Source: an uncultured Clostridia bacterium
GTDB taxonomy: Bacteria; Bacillota; Clostridia; Lachnospirales; Anaerotignaceae
Assembly: GCA_910587195.1 (NCBI GenBank)
Contig: CAJUKL010000061.1
Location: 1-10,721, forward strand
Length of the DNA: 10,721 nt
Direction of reading: 5' to 3'
Made by a program: the position numbers and the translations under genes. This document shows, piece after piece, positions 1 to 6,372 of this stretch. Each line of letters begins with the position of its first letter. Position 1 is the stretch's first letter. The notes beneath the pieces were generated by a model. That model saw nothing but the letters and a program-made list of their open reading frames with translations. It made no database searches and was not told the origin of the DNA.

Positions 1-9
1 AAGACTTTC

Positions 10-45
10 ACTATCAAAGATACCATTGTATCCATTAACGATAGT
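10..45. repeat. Nested inverted repeat
   Basis: ACTATC (10-15) pairs with GATAGT (40-45), and inside it GATAC (19-23) pairs with GTATC (28-32) across a CATT loop. The two stems are separated by AAA on one side and CATTAAC on the other. Either strand could fold this as RNA. No T-run follows on either strand, so it is not a standard terminator. Function unknown. Confidence 0.45.
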
Positions 46-83
46 ATAAGGCTCGTGTCAAAACCTTTTATTTTCATGGTTTC

Positions 84-112
84 ATTATATTATTTCTTGT
101 TCATAAAAGCAA
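84..112 (-). promoter_or_regulatory. Possible leftward promoter
   Basis: On the minus strand TTGCTT (112-107) and a perfect TATAAT (89-84) are 17 bases apart. It would transcribe off the left edge through the nested inverted repeat. No convincing ribosome site plus start codon is seen before the edge, so the target gene, if any, lies outside. In DNA this AT-rich such matches also arise by chance. Confidence 0.25.
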
Positions 113-146
113 CATTAACATATATTAATCAAATATTGAAATAAAA

Positions 147-190
147 AAATGCTTTTATTCCACCCCTAAAGGAGTGGACTTTTTGCATTT
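147..190 (+). terminator. Terminator-like hairpin upstream of the noc-like gene
   Basis: TCCACCCCT (159-167) pairs with AGGAGTGGA (170-178) with one C-A mismatch, followed by CTTTTT on the plus strand. An outer pair AAATGC (147-152) / GCATTT (185-190) can extend it. It fits an intrinsic terminator for a rightward transcript ending near 144 and would insulate the next promoter. The minus strand lacks a matching T-run. Confidence 0.45.
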
Positions 191-349
191 AGCTTGTAAC
201 TTTATTATTTGCACTGCTTTATTTTGCTTTTGGCATCAAATGCTCTTTTTATATTCCCGAAAAAAAAGAAAAAACAGAACCCATAGAAAAATAGTTTGTT
301 GAAAAAGTGTTTTTTTTGCGTTTGAAAAAATAACTATCTGCTGTTATTT

Positions 350-360
350 TGTGGTATAAT
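350..360 (+). promoter_or_regulatory. Extended -10 promoter of the noc-like gene
   Basis: TGGTATAAT at 352-360 is a perfect extended -10 element (TG, one base, TATAAT). No good -35 hexamer sits at the normal distance, as is common for extended -10 promoters. Transcription would start near 367, giving a leader of about 24 nt that contains the ribosome site AAAGGGGGG (374-382). The promoter therefore lies downstream of the in-frame ATG at 349, which rules that codon out as the start. Confidence 0.55.
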
Positions 361-390
361 CTGGAAAATGGACAAAGGGGGGACTTCTTT

Positions 391-1212
391 ATGGAAGTTT
401 TGAAATTTGCCGATAAGACATTTTTCAGAAAAGAAAGCAAAATACAAACACTTCCGATTGACAAAATTAGACCAAATCCTTATCAGACAAGAAAATATTT
501 TAATTTTAATGCCTTAGAGGAATTGGCAGCATCAATTAAAAAATGCGGCTTATTACAACCCATTACGGTTAGAAAAGTGGGAAGCGTTTATTATGAATTG
601 ATAACAGGAGAAAGGCGCTTGCGTGCTTGTGAAATTGCTGGCTATACCACTATTTCTGCTTTGGTGCTGCATATCAATGACAGCCAAAGTGCTTTACTTT
701 CTATGATTGAAAATTTACAAAGACAAGATTTAAATTTTTTGGAAGAAGCGGAAGGTTATCAAAATATGATGCAAGATTATCATATGACACTAGAAGAACT
801 AGCAAATAATTTATCTAAAAGTCAATCTTCCATTGCAAATAAAATACGTCTTTTAAAATTAAGTGACAGTGTAAGAAAAAAAATGATACAGTATCAGCTA
901 ACAGAACAACATGGACGAGCTATTTTAAAAATACCAGAAGAAGAAATTCAATTGGAACTTTTAGACCATATTGCTCAAAAAGAATTAACAGTAAAACAAA
1001 CAGAAGAATTAGTGGCAGAAATCATGGAACAAATGTGTCAGCCAAAACAAAAGCATATCCAAAAAGAAAAAAGATATATTAAGGATATTCGCCTTTTTAC
1101 AAACTCTATCAGACAATCCATTAACATTATTAAAAAATCTGGAATGCATGTTTCTTATGAAAATAATCCAAAAGAAGATGGATTTGAAATTGTGATTCGT
1201 GTAAAGAAATAA
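391..1212 (+). CDS. noc: Nucleoid occlusion protein Noc / ParB-family CTPase-type DNA-binding protein
   Basis: 273 residues. Noc and ParB are CTP-dependent DNA clamps; Noc binds chromosomal sites and keeps the division machinery off the nucleoid, ParB acts in origin segregation. Seen: an N-terminal ParB domain (about 20-110) with GERRLRA at 73-79 and ENLQRQDL at 107-114, the conserved nucleotide-binding motifs; a helix-turn-helix region at about 133-157 (LEELANNLSKSQSSIANKIR); and a C-terminal dimerisation region at about 230-273. The C-terminal pattern (RLFTNSIRQSINIIKKSG) and the short aromatic/basic N-terminus, which could form the membrane-binding helix of Noc, favour Noc over ParB. The start at 391 is chosen from AAAGGGGGG 8 bases upstream; the in-frame ATG at 349 lies ahead of the promoter. 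Neither a ParA-type ATPase nor rsmG, the usual Noc neighbour, is in view, so the Noc/ParB choice rests on sequence alone. Confidence 0.8.
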   Translation: MEVLKFADKTFFRKESKIQTLPIDKIRPNPYQTRKYFNFNALEELAASIKKCGLLQPITVRKVGSVYYELITGERRLRACEIAGYTTISALVLHINDSQSALLSMIENLQRQDLNFLEEAEGYQNMMQDYHMTLEELANNLSKSQSSIANKIRLLKLSDSVRKKMIQYQLTEQHGRAILKIPEEEIQLELLDHIAQKELTVKQTEELVAEIMEQMCQPKQKHIQKEKRYIKDIRLFTNSIRQSINIIKKSGMHVSYENNPKEDGFEIVIRVKK

Positions 1213-1241
1213 GACTTGGGAACTTTGTTCCCAAGTCTTAT
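1209..1241. terminator. Bidirectional hairpin between convergent noc-like and PurF-like genes
   Basis: A perfect 15-bp stem (1209-1223 / 1227-1241) with a TTT loop, built on AAGACTTGGGAAC and its complement. The left arm includes the TAA stop of the noc-like gene (1210-1212). The T-run is poor on the plus strand (CTTGTC) and moderate on the minus strand (TTATTTCTTT). Its place between convergent genes suggests it serves both. The rest of 1242-1365 is AT-rich with no other feature except a small TCTTG/CAAGA repeat followed by TTTT at about 1241-1254. Confidence 0.65.
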
Positions 1242-1365
1242 CTTGTCAAGATTTTAGATTTTTTATCACTTTTATTTTAAAATGAGATAGGATGATTCTA
1301 TAAAAAATGTTTTCTTTTTCGCTCATACTCTTTTATGATAACAACAATATTAGAAAAACAGAATA

Positions 1366-2775
1366 TTATTCTTTTCCATTCCAGCAATAAGTACACAAAC
1401 AATTTGCTGGAATGCCAATGGAAGCTAACAAATCATCCAAGCGATGATAACGTAATGACGTAAATTTTAATTGTTTACAAATTTCTGAAAGCATCTCTTG
1501 ATATTTTGTACTATCTGGGTCTGCATATTCATATAATGTATTAGCAGCATTTTCTCCTTCTCTTTCAAAGATAATTCTTCTTGTAATCAAGTCCATTTCT
1601 GAATTAGAGCGAGAAAAATTCAGATATTTGCAGCCAAACAATAAAGGAGGACAAGCAGGTCTAATATGTACTTCTTTTGCACCACTTTGATATAATAATT
1701 CTGTTGTTTCTCTTAATTGGGTTCCTCTTACAATGGAATCATCAATCAAAAGCAAACTTTTATTGCGGATAAGTGTTTCCACAGGAACGAGTTTCATACG
1801 AGCAATAAGATTTCTTTGACTTTGATTTGCTGGCATAAAAGAACGAGGCCATGTAGGTGTATATTTAATAAAAGGTCTTGCAAAAGGAATTCCAGAACGG
1901 TTTGCATAGCCAATTGCATGTGCAATTCCAGAATCAGGAACGCCTGCTACAATATCTGGTAAAATGCTATGATTATCTCTTTTTGCAAGCATATCGCCAC
2001 AATTATAACGCATTTGTTCTACATTGACACCTTCATAGCAAGAGGTAGGATAACCATAATATACCCAAAGGAAAGAACAGATTTTCATTTTTTGGTTTGG
2101 AGGGGAAAGAACTTCATAGCCATCGGCTGTTAAAAATACAATTTCACCTGCACCAAGTTCTCGTACATCTTCATAGCCAAGATTGATATAAGCAAAACTT
2201 TCAAAGGAAACACAATAACCTTCTTCTTTTTTTCCTATCACAAGTGGCGTTCTGCCCATGCGGTCACGTGCAGCATAAATTCCTTTCTCTGTCATTAATA
2301 AGATTGTCATAGAGCCATCAATTAAGCTTTGTGCATAACGGATACCATCTACAATATTATCTTGCTGGTTAATTAAAATAGCTGTTAATTCTGTTGGATT
2401 AATATTTCCTCCACTCATTTCTAAAAAATGGCTGTTTCCACTGTGATAGGCATGTTGAATGAGTTCCTGCATATTATTAATTTTTCCTACCGTTGTGATA
2501 GCAAAACTACCTAAATGGGATTGTATCAAAAGAGGCTGCGGTTCATAGTCGGAAATACAACCAATACCAATATTTCCTTTTAATTCCTCGACATCACGCT
2601 CAAATTTTGTGCGGAAGGGAGAATTTTCGATATTGTGAATTGCACGATTAAAACCATCTTTTCCATACACTGCCATACCTCCACGGCGTGTTCCTAAATG
2701 AGAATGATAGTCTACTCCAAAAAATAAGTCTAATGAACAGTCTGCTTTTGATGCTACACCAAAAATACCACCCAT
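1366..2775 (-). CDS. PurF-like protein (amidophosphoribosyltransferase paralog) with degenerate glutaminase site
   Basis: 469 residues, the size of class II amidophosphoribosyltransferases. PurF joins an N-terminal Ntn glutaminase to a phosphoribosyltransferase domain and makes phosphoribosylamine, the first step of purine synthesis. Seen: N-terminal domain about 1-230; PRPP-binding loop LLLIDDSIVRGT at 341-352, intact; candidate Fe-S ligands C233, C382, C461 and C464 (CTYC), at places matching the four PurF cluster cysteines. Missing: the protein begins MGGIFGV where PurF has Met-Cys-Gly or a cleaved propeptide before Cys, so the nucleophile is glycine. The HVRYST, NGN and SDTE signatures read roughly GCISDY, VGKIN and NPTEL. 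It probably cannot use glutamine; ammonia use, another reaction or a regulatory role are possible. The start at 2775 has AAAGGAG 8 bases upstream; the in-frame ATG at 2802 has none. No purine genes adjoin it. Confidence 0.82.
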   Translation of the reverse strand: MGGIFGVASKADCSLDLFFGVDYHSHLGTRRGGMAVYGKDGFNRAIHNIENSPFRTKFERDVEELKGNIGIGCISDYEPQPLLIQSHLGSFAITTVGKINNMQELIQHAYHSGNSHFLEMSGGNINPTELTAILINQQDNIVDGIRYAQSLIDGSMTILLMTEKGIYAARDRMGRTPLVIGKKEEGYCVSFESFAYINLGYEDVRELGAGEIVFLTADGYEVLSPPNQKMKICSFLWVYYGYPTSCYEGVNVEQMRYNCGDMLAKRDNHSILPDIVAGVPDSGIAHAIGYANRSGIPFARPFIKYTPTWPRSFMPANQSQRNLIARMKLVPVETLIRNKSLLLIDDSIVRGTQLRETTELLYQSGAKEVHIRPACPPLLFGCKYLNFSRSNSEMDLITRRIIFEREGENAANTLYEYADPDSTKYQEMLSEICKQLKFTSLRYHRLDDLLASIGIPANCLCTYCWNGKE

Positions 2776-2783
2776 ATGCAACG

Positions 2784-2790
2784 CTCCTTT
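2784..2790 (-). promoter_or_regulatory. Ribosome binding site fixing the PurF-like start
   Basis: AAAGGAG on the minus strand, 8 bases before the ATG at 2775-2773. It selects the start that yields MGGIFGV and excludes the upstream in-frame ATG at 2802, which would add nine residues (MHFRKGALH). This matters because a PurF-type nucleophile must sit at a defined N-terminus. Confidence 0.85.
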
Positions 2791-2822
2791 TCTAAAATGC
2801 ATGGTTTTTTTTTAACAGTATC

Positions 2823-2851
2823 ATTATATCGAAAAATATCCATTCTGAAAA
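2823..2851 (-). promoter_or_regulatory. Promoter of the PurF-like gene
   Basis: On the minus strand TTTTCA (2851-2846) and a perfect TATAAT (2828-2823) are 17 bases apart. The leader of about 40 nt is A-rich and holds AAAGGAG. No purine riboswitch can be fitted in so short a leader, and I see no convincing PurR-box pair. Confidence 0.5.
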
Positions 2852-2909
2852 TGCTGTTTTATAAATTTGTGCAAAAAATAATATTTTTTTAAAAATATAT
2901 AAAATATAA

Positions 2910-2938
2910 TTGATAATTTTGTATAATGAATTTATCAT
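2910..2938 (+). promoter_or_regulatory. Candidate promoter of the DUF819/dipeptidase unit
   Basis: TTGATA (2910-2915), 17 bases, then TATCAT (2933-2938). Two further perfect TATAAT hexamers at 2905-2910 and 2922-2927 lack good -35 partners, so the exact element is uncertain. The leader to the start at 3034 would be about 90 nt. I saw no clear structured regulator in it. Confidence 0.4.
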
Positions 2939-3033
2939 AGAATATAATTAAAAAATTTTGATGTGCAAGCAAAAGTGTTATATGGGGGCGAGTAAAATTT
3001 ATCAAAAACATTTATGCTTTAGGGAGGAGTTTT

Positions 3034-4227
3034 ATGAACACATTTATCAATGCAAATAATACATGGGCACTTTGGACAATTATTACAGGTGGTGCAGCCA
3101 TTAGCATTTTTTTAGAACAAAGATATAAATGGGCTGCTACTCTATCTGGGGTTGCAATCGCCTTAATCTTATCTATGCTATTCAGTAATACAGGTATCAT
3201 ACCAACAGAAGCACCTGCATATGATATTGTTTGGGGATATGTTGTACCACTTGCTATTCCATTACTTTTAATGAAATGCGACATAAAAAAAATAGGAAAA
3301 GAAAGTCGTTCTTTATTTTTATTATTTATAATTGGCTCTATTGGTACAATGCTTGGTACTTTACTGGCTTATACTGTTTTAAAAAACTATATTCCAGAAT
3401 TAGAGGGAATTGCTGCTATGATGACAGGAACTTATATTGGCGGAACTGTAAATTTTGCAGCATTAGCAAAATCTTTTAAAGTTTCTGGAACAATGATTTC
3501 TGCTGCAACTGTTGCAGATAATTTTTTAATGACACTTTATTTTTTTGTATTAATTTCGATTCCGTCCCTTTCTTTTTTTCAGAAATATTTTAAACATTCT
3601 TATATGGACAAAATGGACTTAGGAAAAGAAAAAAATACTGCTTCTACTTATTGGAATGCAAAAGAAATTGGATTAAAAGATATTGCTTGTGCTATAGCTA
3701 CTGCATTTTTTATTGTTACTATTTCCAGAGCACTTTCTACTATGTTCGATGCCATAATCCCTAAAACAAATTTCTTTTTTACAATATTAAATTCTTTGTT
3801 GGGAAATCAATATTTTATTATTACTAGTATATCTGTCATTTGTGCTAGTGTATTTTCTCAAATTTTTGGTGAAATTGCAGGTACACAAGAAATAGGCACC
3901 TTTTTTATTTATTTATTTTTCTTTGTAATTGGTGCACCAGCTTCTTTATTAGAAATTATGAAAAACTCTCCACTTTTACTTGTGTTTTGTACTATTATTG
4001 TTTGCACAAATATGATAGTAACATTTTTATTTGGAAAACTATTTCATTTTAATTTAGAGGAAATTATATTAGCATCGAATGCAAACATTGGCGGGCCAAC
4101 AACAGCAGTTGCTATGGCAATTTCCAAAGGTTGGATAGAATTAGTAGCACCCATTATGCTTGTTGGAACTATGGGTTATGTTATTGGTACTTATTTTGGC
4201 ACATTAATGGGTATTTTCCTTTCTTAA
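3034..4227 (+). CDS. DUF819 (YjcL-like) family integral membrane protein, putative transporter
   Basis: 397 residues, mostly hydrophobic, with about ten likely membrane segments (for example 11-28, 35-50, 63-81, 94-116, 155-177, 217-240, 288-306 and 312-335). The sequence pattern fits the DUF819 family of B. subtilis YjcL, whose substrate is not established as far as I know. Two related motifs stand out, GTYIGGTVN at 132-140 and NANIGGPTTAVAMA at 349-362; such a pair of glycine-rich elements in the two halves is typical of transporters with inverted structural repeats. A polar loop at about 185-212 (KHSYMDKMDLGKEKN) joins the halves. The start has GGGAGGAG 4-5 bases upstream. The M19 peptidase gene follows after 28 bases with no terminator, so the two are probably co-transcribed, suggesting a peptide-like substrate (inference). 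Confidence 0.78.
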   Translation: MNTFINANNTWALWTIITGGAAISIFLEQRYKWAATLSGVAIALILSMLFSNTGIIPTEAPAYDIVWGYVVPLAIPLLLMKCDIKKIGKESRSLFLLFIIGSIGTMLGTLLAYTVLKNYIPELEGIAAMMTGTYIGGTVNFAALAKSFKVSGTMISAATVADNFLMTLYFFVLISIPSLSFFQKYFKHSYMDKMDLGKEKNTASTYWNAKEIGLKDIACAIATAFFIVTISRALSTMFDAIIPKTNFFFTILNSLLGNQYFIITSISVICASVFSQIFGEIAGTQEIGTFFIYLFFFVIGAPASLLEIMKNSPLLLVFCTIIVCTNMIVTFLFGKLFHFNLEEIILASNANIGGPTTAVAMAISKGWIELVAPIMLVGTMGYVIGTYFGTLMGIFLS

Positions 4228-4243
4228 AAATATAAATACAGAA

Positions 4244-4249
4244 AGAAGG
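4244..4249 (+). promoter_or_regulatory. Ribosome binding site fixing the dipeptidase start
   Basis: AGAAGG ends 6 bases before the ATG at 4256. It directly abuts the in-frame TTG at 4250, too close to serve it, so the ATG at 4256 (MVFDAHSD) is the better start. Confidence 0.7.
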
Positions 4250-4255
4250 TTGTAT

Positions 4256-5209
4256 ATGGTATTTGATGCACATTCTGACATCTGGACAGATGTTACCATT
4301 CGCTTTTTAAAAGGAGAACGTGATATTTTTCGTAAATATCATTTTGAACGACTTCAAAAAGGAAGCATAGAGGGCAGTATATTTGCCATATGGATTGATT
4401 CGCCCTATGCAGAAACACGCCCCTATGAACGCTTTTTAGAAATGGCAGAAGCAATTCAAAATGAAATTTCTATTACCCAAAAATTTGTTATTGTAAAAAA
4501 TGAGAAGGAAATACAAAAAGCAAGACAAAACCATCAATTTTATGTCATAATTGGCGCAGAAGGTTTATCTTCCATTGGAAAAAATTTAGATTTGATAGAA
4601 CAGTATTATGACCTAGGTGCAAGACATGCTATGCTAACATGGAATGAACAAAATGCTTTAGCAACGGGTGTAAAAGGAGAGGTTACAAGAGGTTTAACAG
4701 AACTTGGGAAACAAGCTGTTCAAAAAATTATGAAAAAAAAGATGTTATTAGATGTATCTCACTTAAATGAAAAATCCTTTTGGGATATAACAGACTTAAT
4801 GGAATATCCTTTGATTGCTTCTCATTCTAATGCAAAGGCATTGTGCAATGTTCCCAGAAATCTTTCTGATGAACAGCTCTTTGCCATAAGAGATTTGAAT
4901 GGAGTGATTGGAATAAATGCTTTTCATGGATTTATTCATAATGTTGCAGCAGAACAAACAATTGACAATTTAATAAAGCATGTTGTTTATATTGCGGATA
5001 AAATTGGAGTGGAACATGTTGGATGTGGATTTGATTTTATAGAATTTTTACCTTCTACTGAACCAGAATATGCTACAAAAGGATTAGAAGATTATACAAA
5101 AGTTCCAGATTTTGTAAAAAAATTAAAGCAAGTAGGATTTTCTGAAAAAGAAGTAGAAAATATTTGTTACAGAAACTTTCATAGAGTGATACAGCAAGTA
5201 TTAGGATAA
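4256..5209 (+). CDS. Membrane dipeptidase-family (peptidase M19) zinc hydrolase
   Basis: 317 residues, full length for the bacterial M19 (renal dipeptidase-like) family, metal-dependent TIM-barrel hydrolases that cleave dipeptides, often with a D-residue at the C-terminal side. Metal-site motifs are visible in order: H6 and D8 in DAHSD, E102 in GAEG, H169 in DVSH, H190 in ASHSN and D260 near the end of the barrel (GCGFD). The R201-N202 pair after ASHSN and the C-terminal NICYRNFHRV also fit the family. No signal peptide is seen, so the enzyme is expected in the cytoplasm, unlike the anchored mammalian enzyme. The DUF819 membrane protein gene lies 28 bases upstream and a strong terminator follows directly. 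The inferred role is hydrolysis of a small peptide handled by the neighbour; the actual substrate cannot be read from sequence. Confidence 0.88.
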   Translation: MVFDAHSDIWTDVTIRFLKGERDIFRKYHFERLQKGSIEGSIFAIWIDSPYAETRPYERFLEMAEAIQNEISITQKFVIVKNEKEIQKARQNHQFYVIIGAEGLSSIGKNLDLIEQYYDLGARHAMLTWNEQNALATGVKGEVTRGLTELGKQAVQKIMKKKMLLDVSHLNEKSFWDITDLMEYPLIASHSNAKALCNVPRNLSDEQLFAIRDLNGVIGINAFHGFIHNVAAEQTIDNLIKHVVYIADKIGVEHVGCGFDFIEFLPSTEPEYATKGLEDYTKVPDFVKKLKQVGFSEKEVENICYRNFHRVIQQVLG

Positions 5210-5241
5210 ACCTTGAGAGCAATGCTCTCAAGGTCTTTTTT
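5210..5241 (+). terminator. Intrinsic terminator of the DUF819/dipeptidase unit
   Basis: ACCTTGAGAGC (5210-5220) pairs perfectly with GCTCTCAAGGT (5224-5234) over an AAT loop, followed by CTTTTTTA. It starts right after the dipeptidase stop and ends 5 bases before the stop of the convergent glycosyltransferase. On the minus strand only TTTATCC follows, so it acts mainly rightward, though the hairpin may also help end the leftward transcript. Confidence 0.88.
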
Positions 5242-6316
5242 ATAACATTCCATTTTCTTTAAAATATTGCTCATTTCGCAATACAATTTCATCTTCTGGT
5301 TTACATTCTTTTGCTTTTTGGTGATAAACAACAGATGTGTTATCATCTCCCAATTTATGATAACACACACAAAGCTGCAAATAAGGAATATAATCATAAC
5401 AATCAGTGGTAAAAAAGCCCCCAGAAGAAATATTTGGTTTTTGTCTTGTTGCAGCTTCAAACCAAAAGACAGCTATGTTATATTGTTCATGAGCCATAAA
5501 AAAATTTCCAATTTCACAACAACTTTCTCCTCTTGGCACATCATATAAAAAACTATGATAGAGAGATAACAATGCCTTTTGTTCTTGATGGATTGCTTTA
5601 TAACAATTTGCTAAATCAATACAAGCACTGATTTTATTTTCTGTCCAGCCTTTTGGGTTATTTAAAAATTGTTCAAAATAATAAATTGCATCATAATATC
5701 TTTTGTGGTAATACAGTTCTCTTGCATAATAAAATTGCTGTCTAGGCTCTAATAACTGCCCTTTTAATAATAATTTTTCAAAAATGCGCAAATTTCTGTT
5801 TGGGTCAGAAGGATGTAATTTTTTATGGCTAATGGCAGCTTTTTCAAATACAACATTTCCCTGGGGAGAAATTGCCTCATGAACTGCCCCAACCCATTGA
5901 AAATTAGATGCTCTTTTTAAAATTCTTTCCCTATAATAAGAATGTGTTGCATTGTTATTTTGGTCAAATGCTACATGATATGGCAGCATAACAATGTCAA
6001 TGGTATTAGGAAGTGTTTGCTTTAATGTTAAAAATTCCTGTTTATATTTTGGTTCTATGACATCATCTGCATCCAGCCAAAGAATATAATCTTTGCTTGC
6101 TTTGGAAAACGAAAAATTACGGGCAGCAGCAAAGTCATCTATCCATAAAAAATGATATATCTTTTGTGTGTACTGAGAAGCAATTTCTATTGTATTATCG
6201 GAAGAACCTGTATCTACAATAATTATTTCATCTACAATTTCTTTGACACTTTCCAAACAACGCCCTATGACATCTTGCTCATTTTTTACAATCATACAAA
6301 GACTTATGGTTACCAT
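5240..6316 (-). CDS. Family 2 glycosyltransferase with C-terminal TPR-like region
   Basis: 358 residues. GT2 enzymes move a sugar from a nucleotide sugar to an acceptor. The GT-A domain (about 1-170) shows SLCMIVKNE (5-13), IIIVDTGSSDNT (31-42), DDFAAARNFS (60-69), the DxD-type metal site LDADD (81-85) and WVGAVHE (141-147). This is the pattern of the subgroup that contains SunS-like protein glycosyltransferases and many clostridial homologues. Residues about 190-340 are helical, with aromatic TPR-like repeats (FYYARELYYHKRYYDAIYYF, then units starting near 228, 265 and 309), probably for acceptor binding. No membrane segment is seen. The start has GAGGTG 7 bases upstream. No lanthipeptide-like precursor or sugar-supply genes adjoin, so the acceptor is unknown. 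It lies 56 bases after the DUF4097-like gene on the same strand and may share its transcript. Confidence 0.85.
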   Translation of the reverse strand: MVTISLCMIVKNEQDVIGRCLESVKEIVDEIIIVDTGSSDNTIEIASQYTQKIYHFLWIDDFAAARNFSFSKASKDYILWLDADDVIEPKYKQEFLTLKQTLPNTIDIVMLPYHVAFDQNNNATHSYYRERILKRASNFQWVGAVHEAISPQGNVVFEKAAISHKKLHPSDPNRNLRIFEKLLLKGQLLEPRQQFYYARELYYHKRYYDAIYYFEQFLNNPKGWTENKISACIDLANCYKAIHQEQKALLSLYHSFLYDVPRGESCCEIGNFFMAHEQYNIAVFWFEAATRQKPNISSGGFFTTDCYDYIPYLQLCVCYHKLGDDNTSVVYHQKAKECKPEDEIVLRNEQYFKENGML

Positions 6317-6336
6317 AAAATTACACCTCGTTTACG

Positions 6337-6342
6337 ATTATA
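6337..6342 (-). promoter_or_regulatory. Possible -10 element of the glycosyltransferase gene
   Basis: A perfect TATAAT on the minus strand, about 20 bases before the start codon and in the 56-base gap after the DUF4097-like gene. No good -35 hexamer is found at 16-18 bases. The gene may have its own weak promoter or be read from the upstream one. Confidence 0.28.
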
Positions 6343-6372
6343 CTGCTATGTTATGCAGAAAATAGTAAAGCG

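Larger units (their letters stand above)
1..144 (+). other. Open frame entering from the left edge, possible gene tail
   Basis: Frame 1 stays open for 47 codons from the window edge to a TAA at 142-144, while the other two forward frames close within about 50 bases. A terminator-like hairpin starts 3 bases after the stop, which is the layout expected of a gene end. The second half of the peptide is hydrophobic (FIFMVSLYYFLF), then TLTYINQILK at the C-terminus. I recognise no family. Against it, a nested inverted repeat lies inside, and a leftward promoter can also be drawn at 84-112, so the stretch could instead be the leader of a leftward gene. Weak call. Confidence 0.18.

Noticed and set aside
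174..302. Short plus-strand frame with a hydrophobic then basic tail
   Set aside because: It overlaps the terminator-like hairpin, has no usable ribosome site (the GGAG lies directly against GTG 174), and matches no family I know; the only ATG (240) leaves about 20 codons.
349..390. Longer start of the noc-like gene at ATG 349
   Set aside because: The codon lies upstream of and against the -10 box (355-360) and has no ribosome site; ATG 391 has AAAGGGGGG at the right distance.
249..464. Minus-strand frame opposite the start of the noc-like gene
   Set aside because: It spans the noc promoter and N-terminal codons and reads as low-complexity antisense sequence.
2776..2802. Longer start of the PurF-like gene at 2802
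   Set aside because: No Shine-Dalgarno sequence precedes it, and the AAAGGAG of the gene lies between it and ATG 2775.
5179..5548. Overlapping frames on both strands around the glycosyltransferase 3' end
   Set aside because: They are antisense or frame-shifted shadows of a well-supported gene and of the terminator at 5210-5241.
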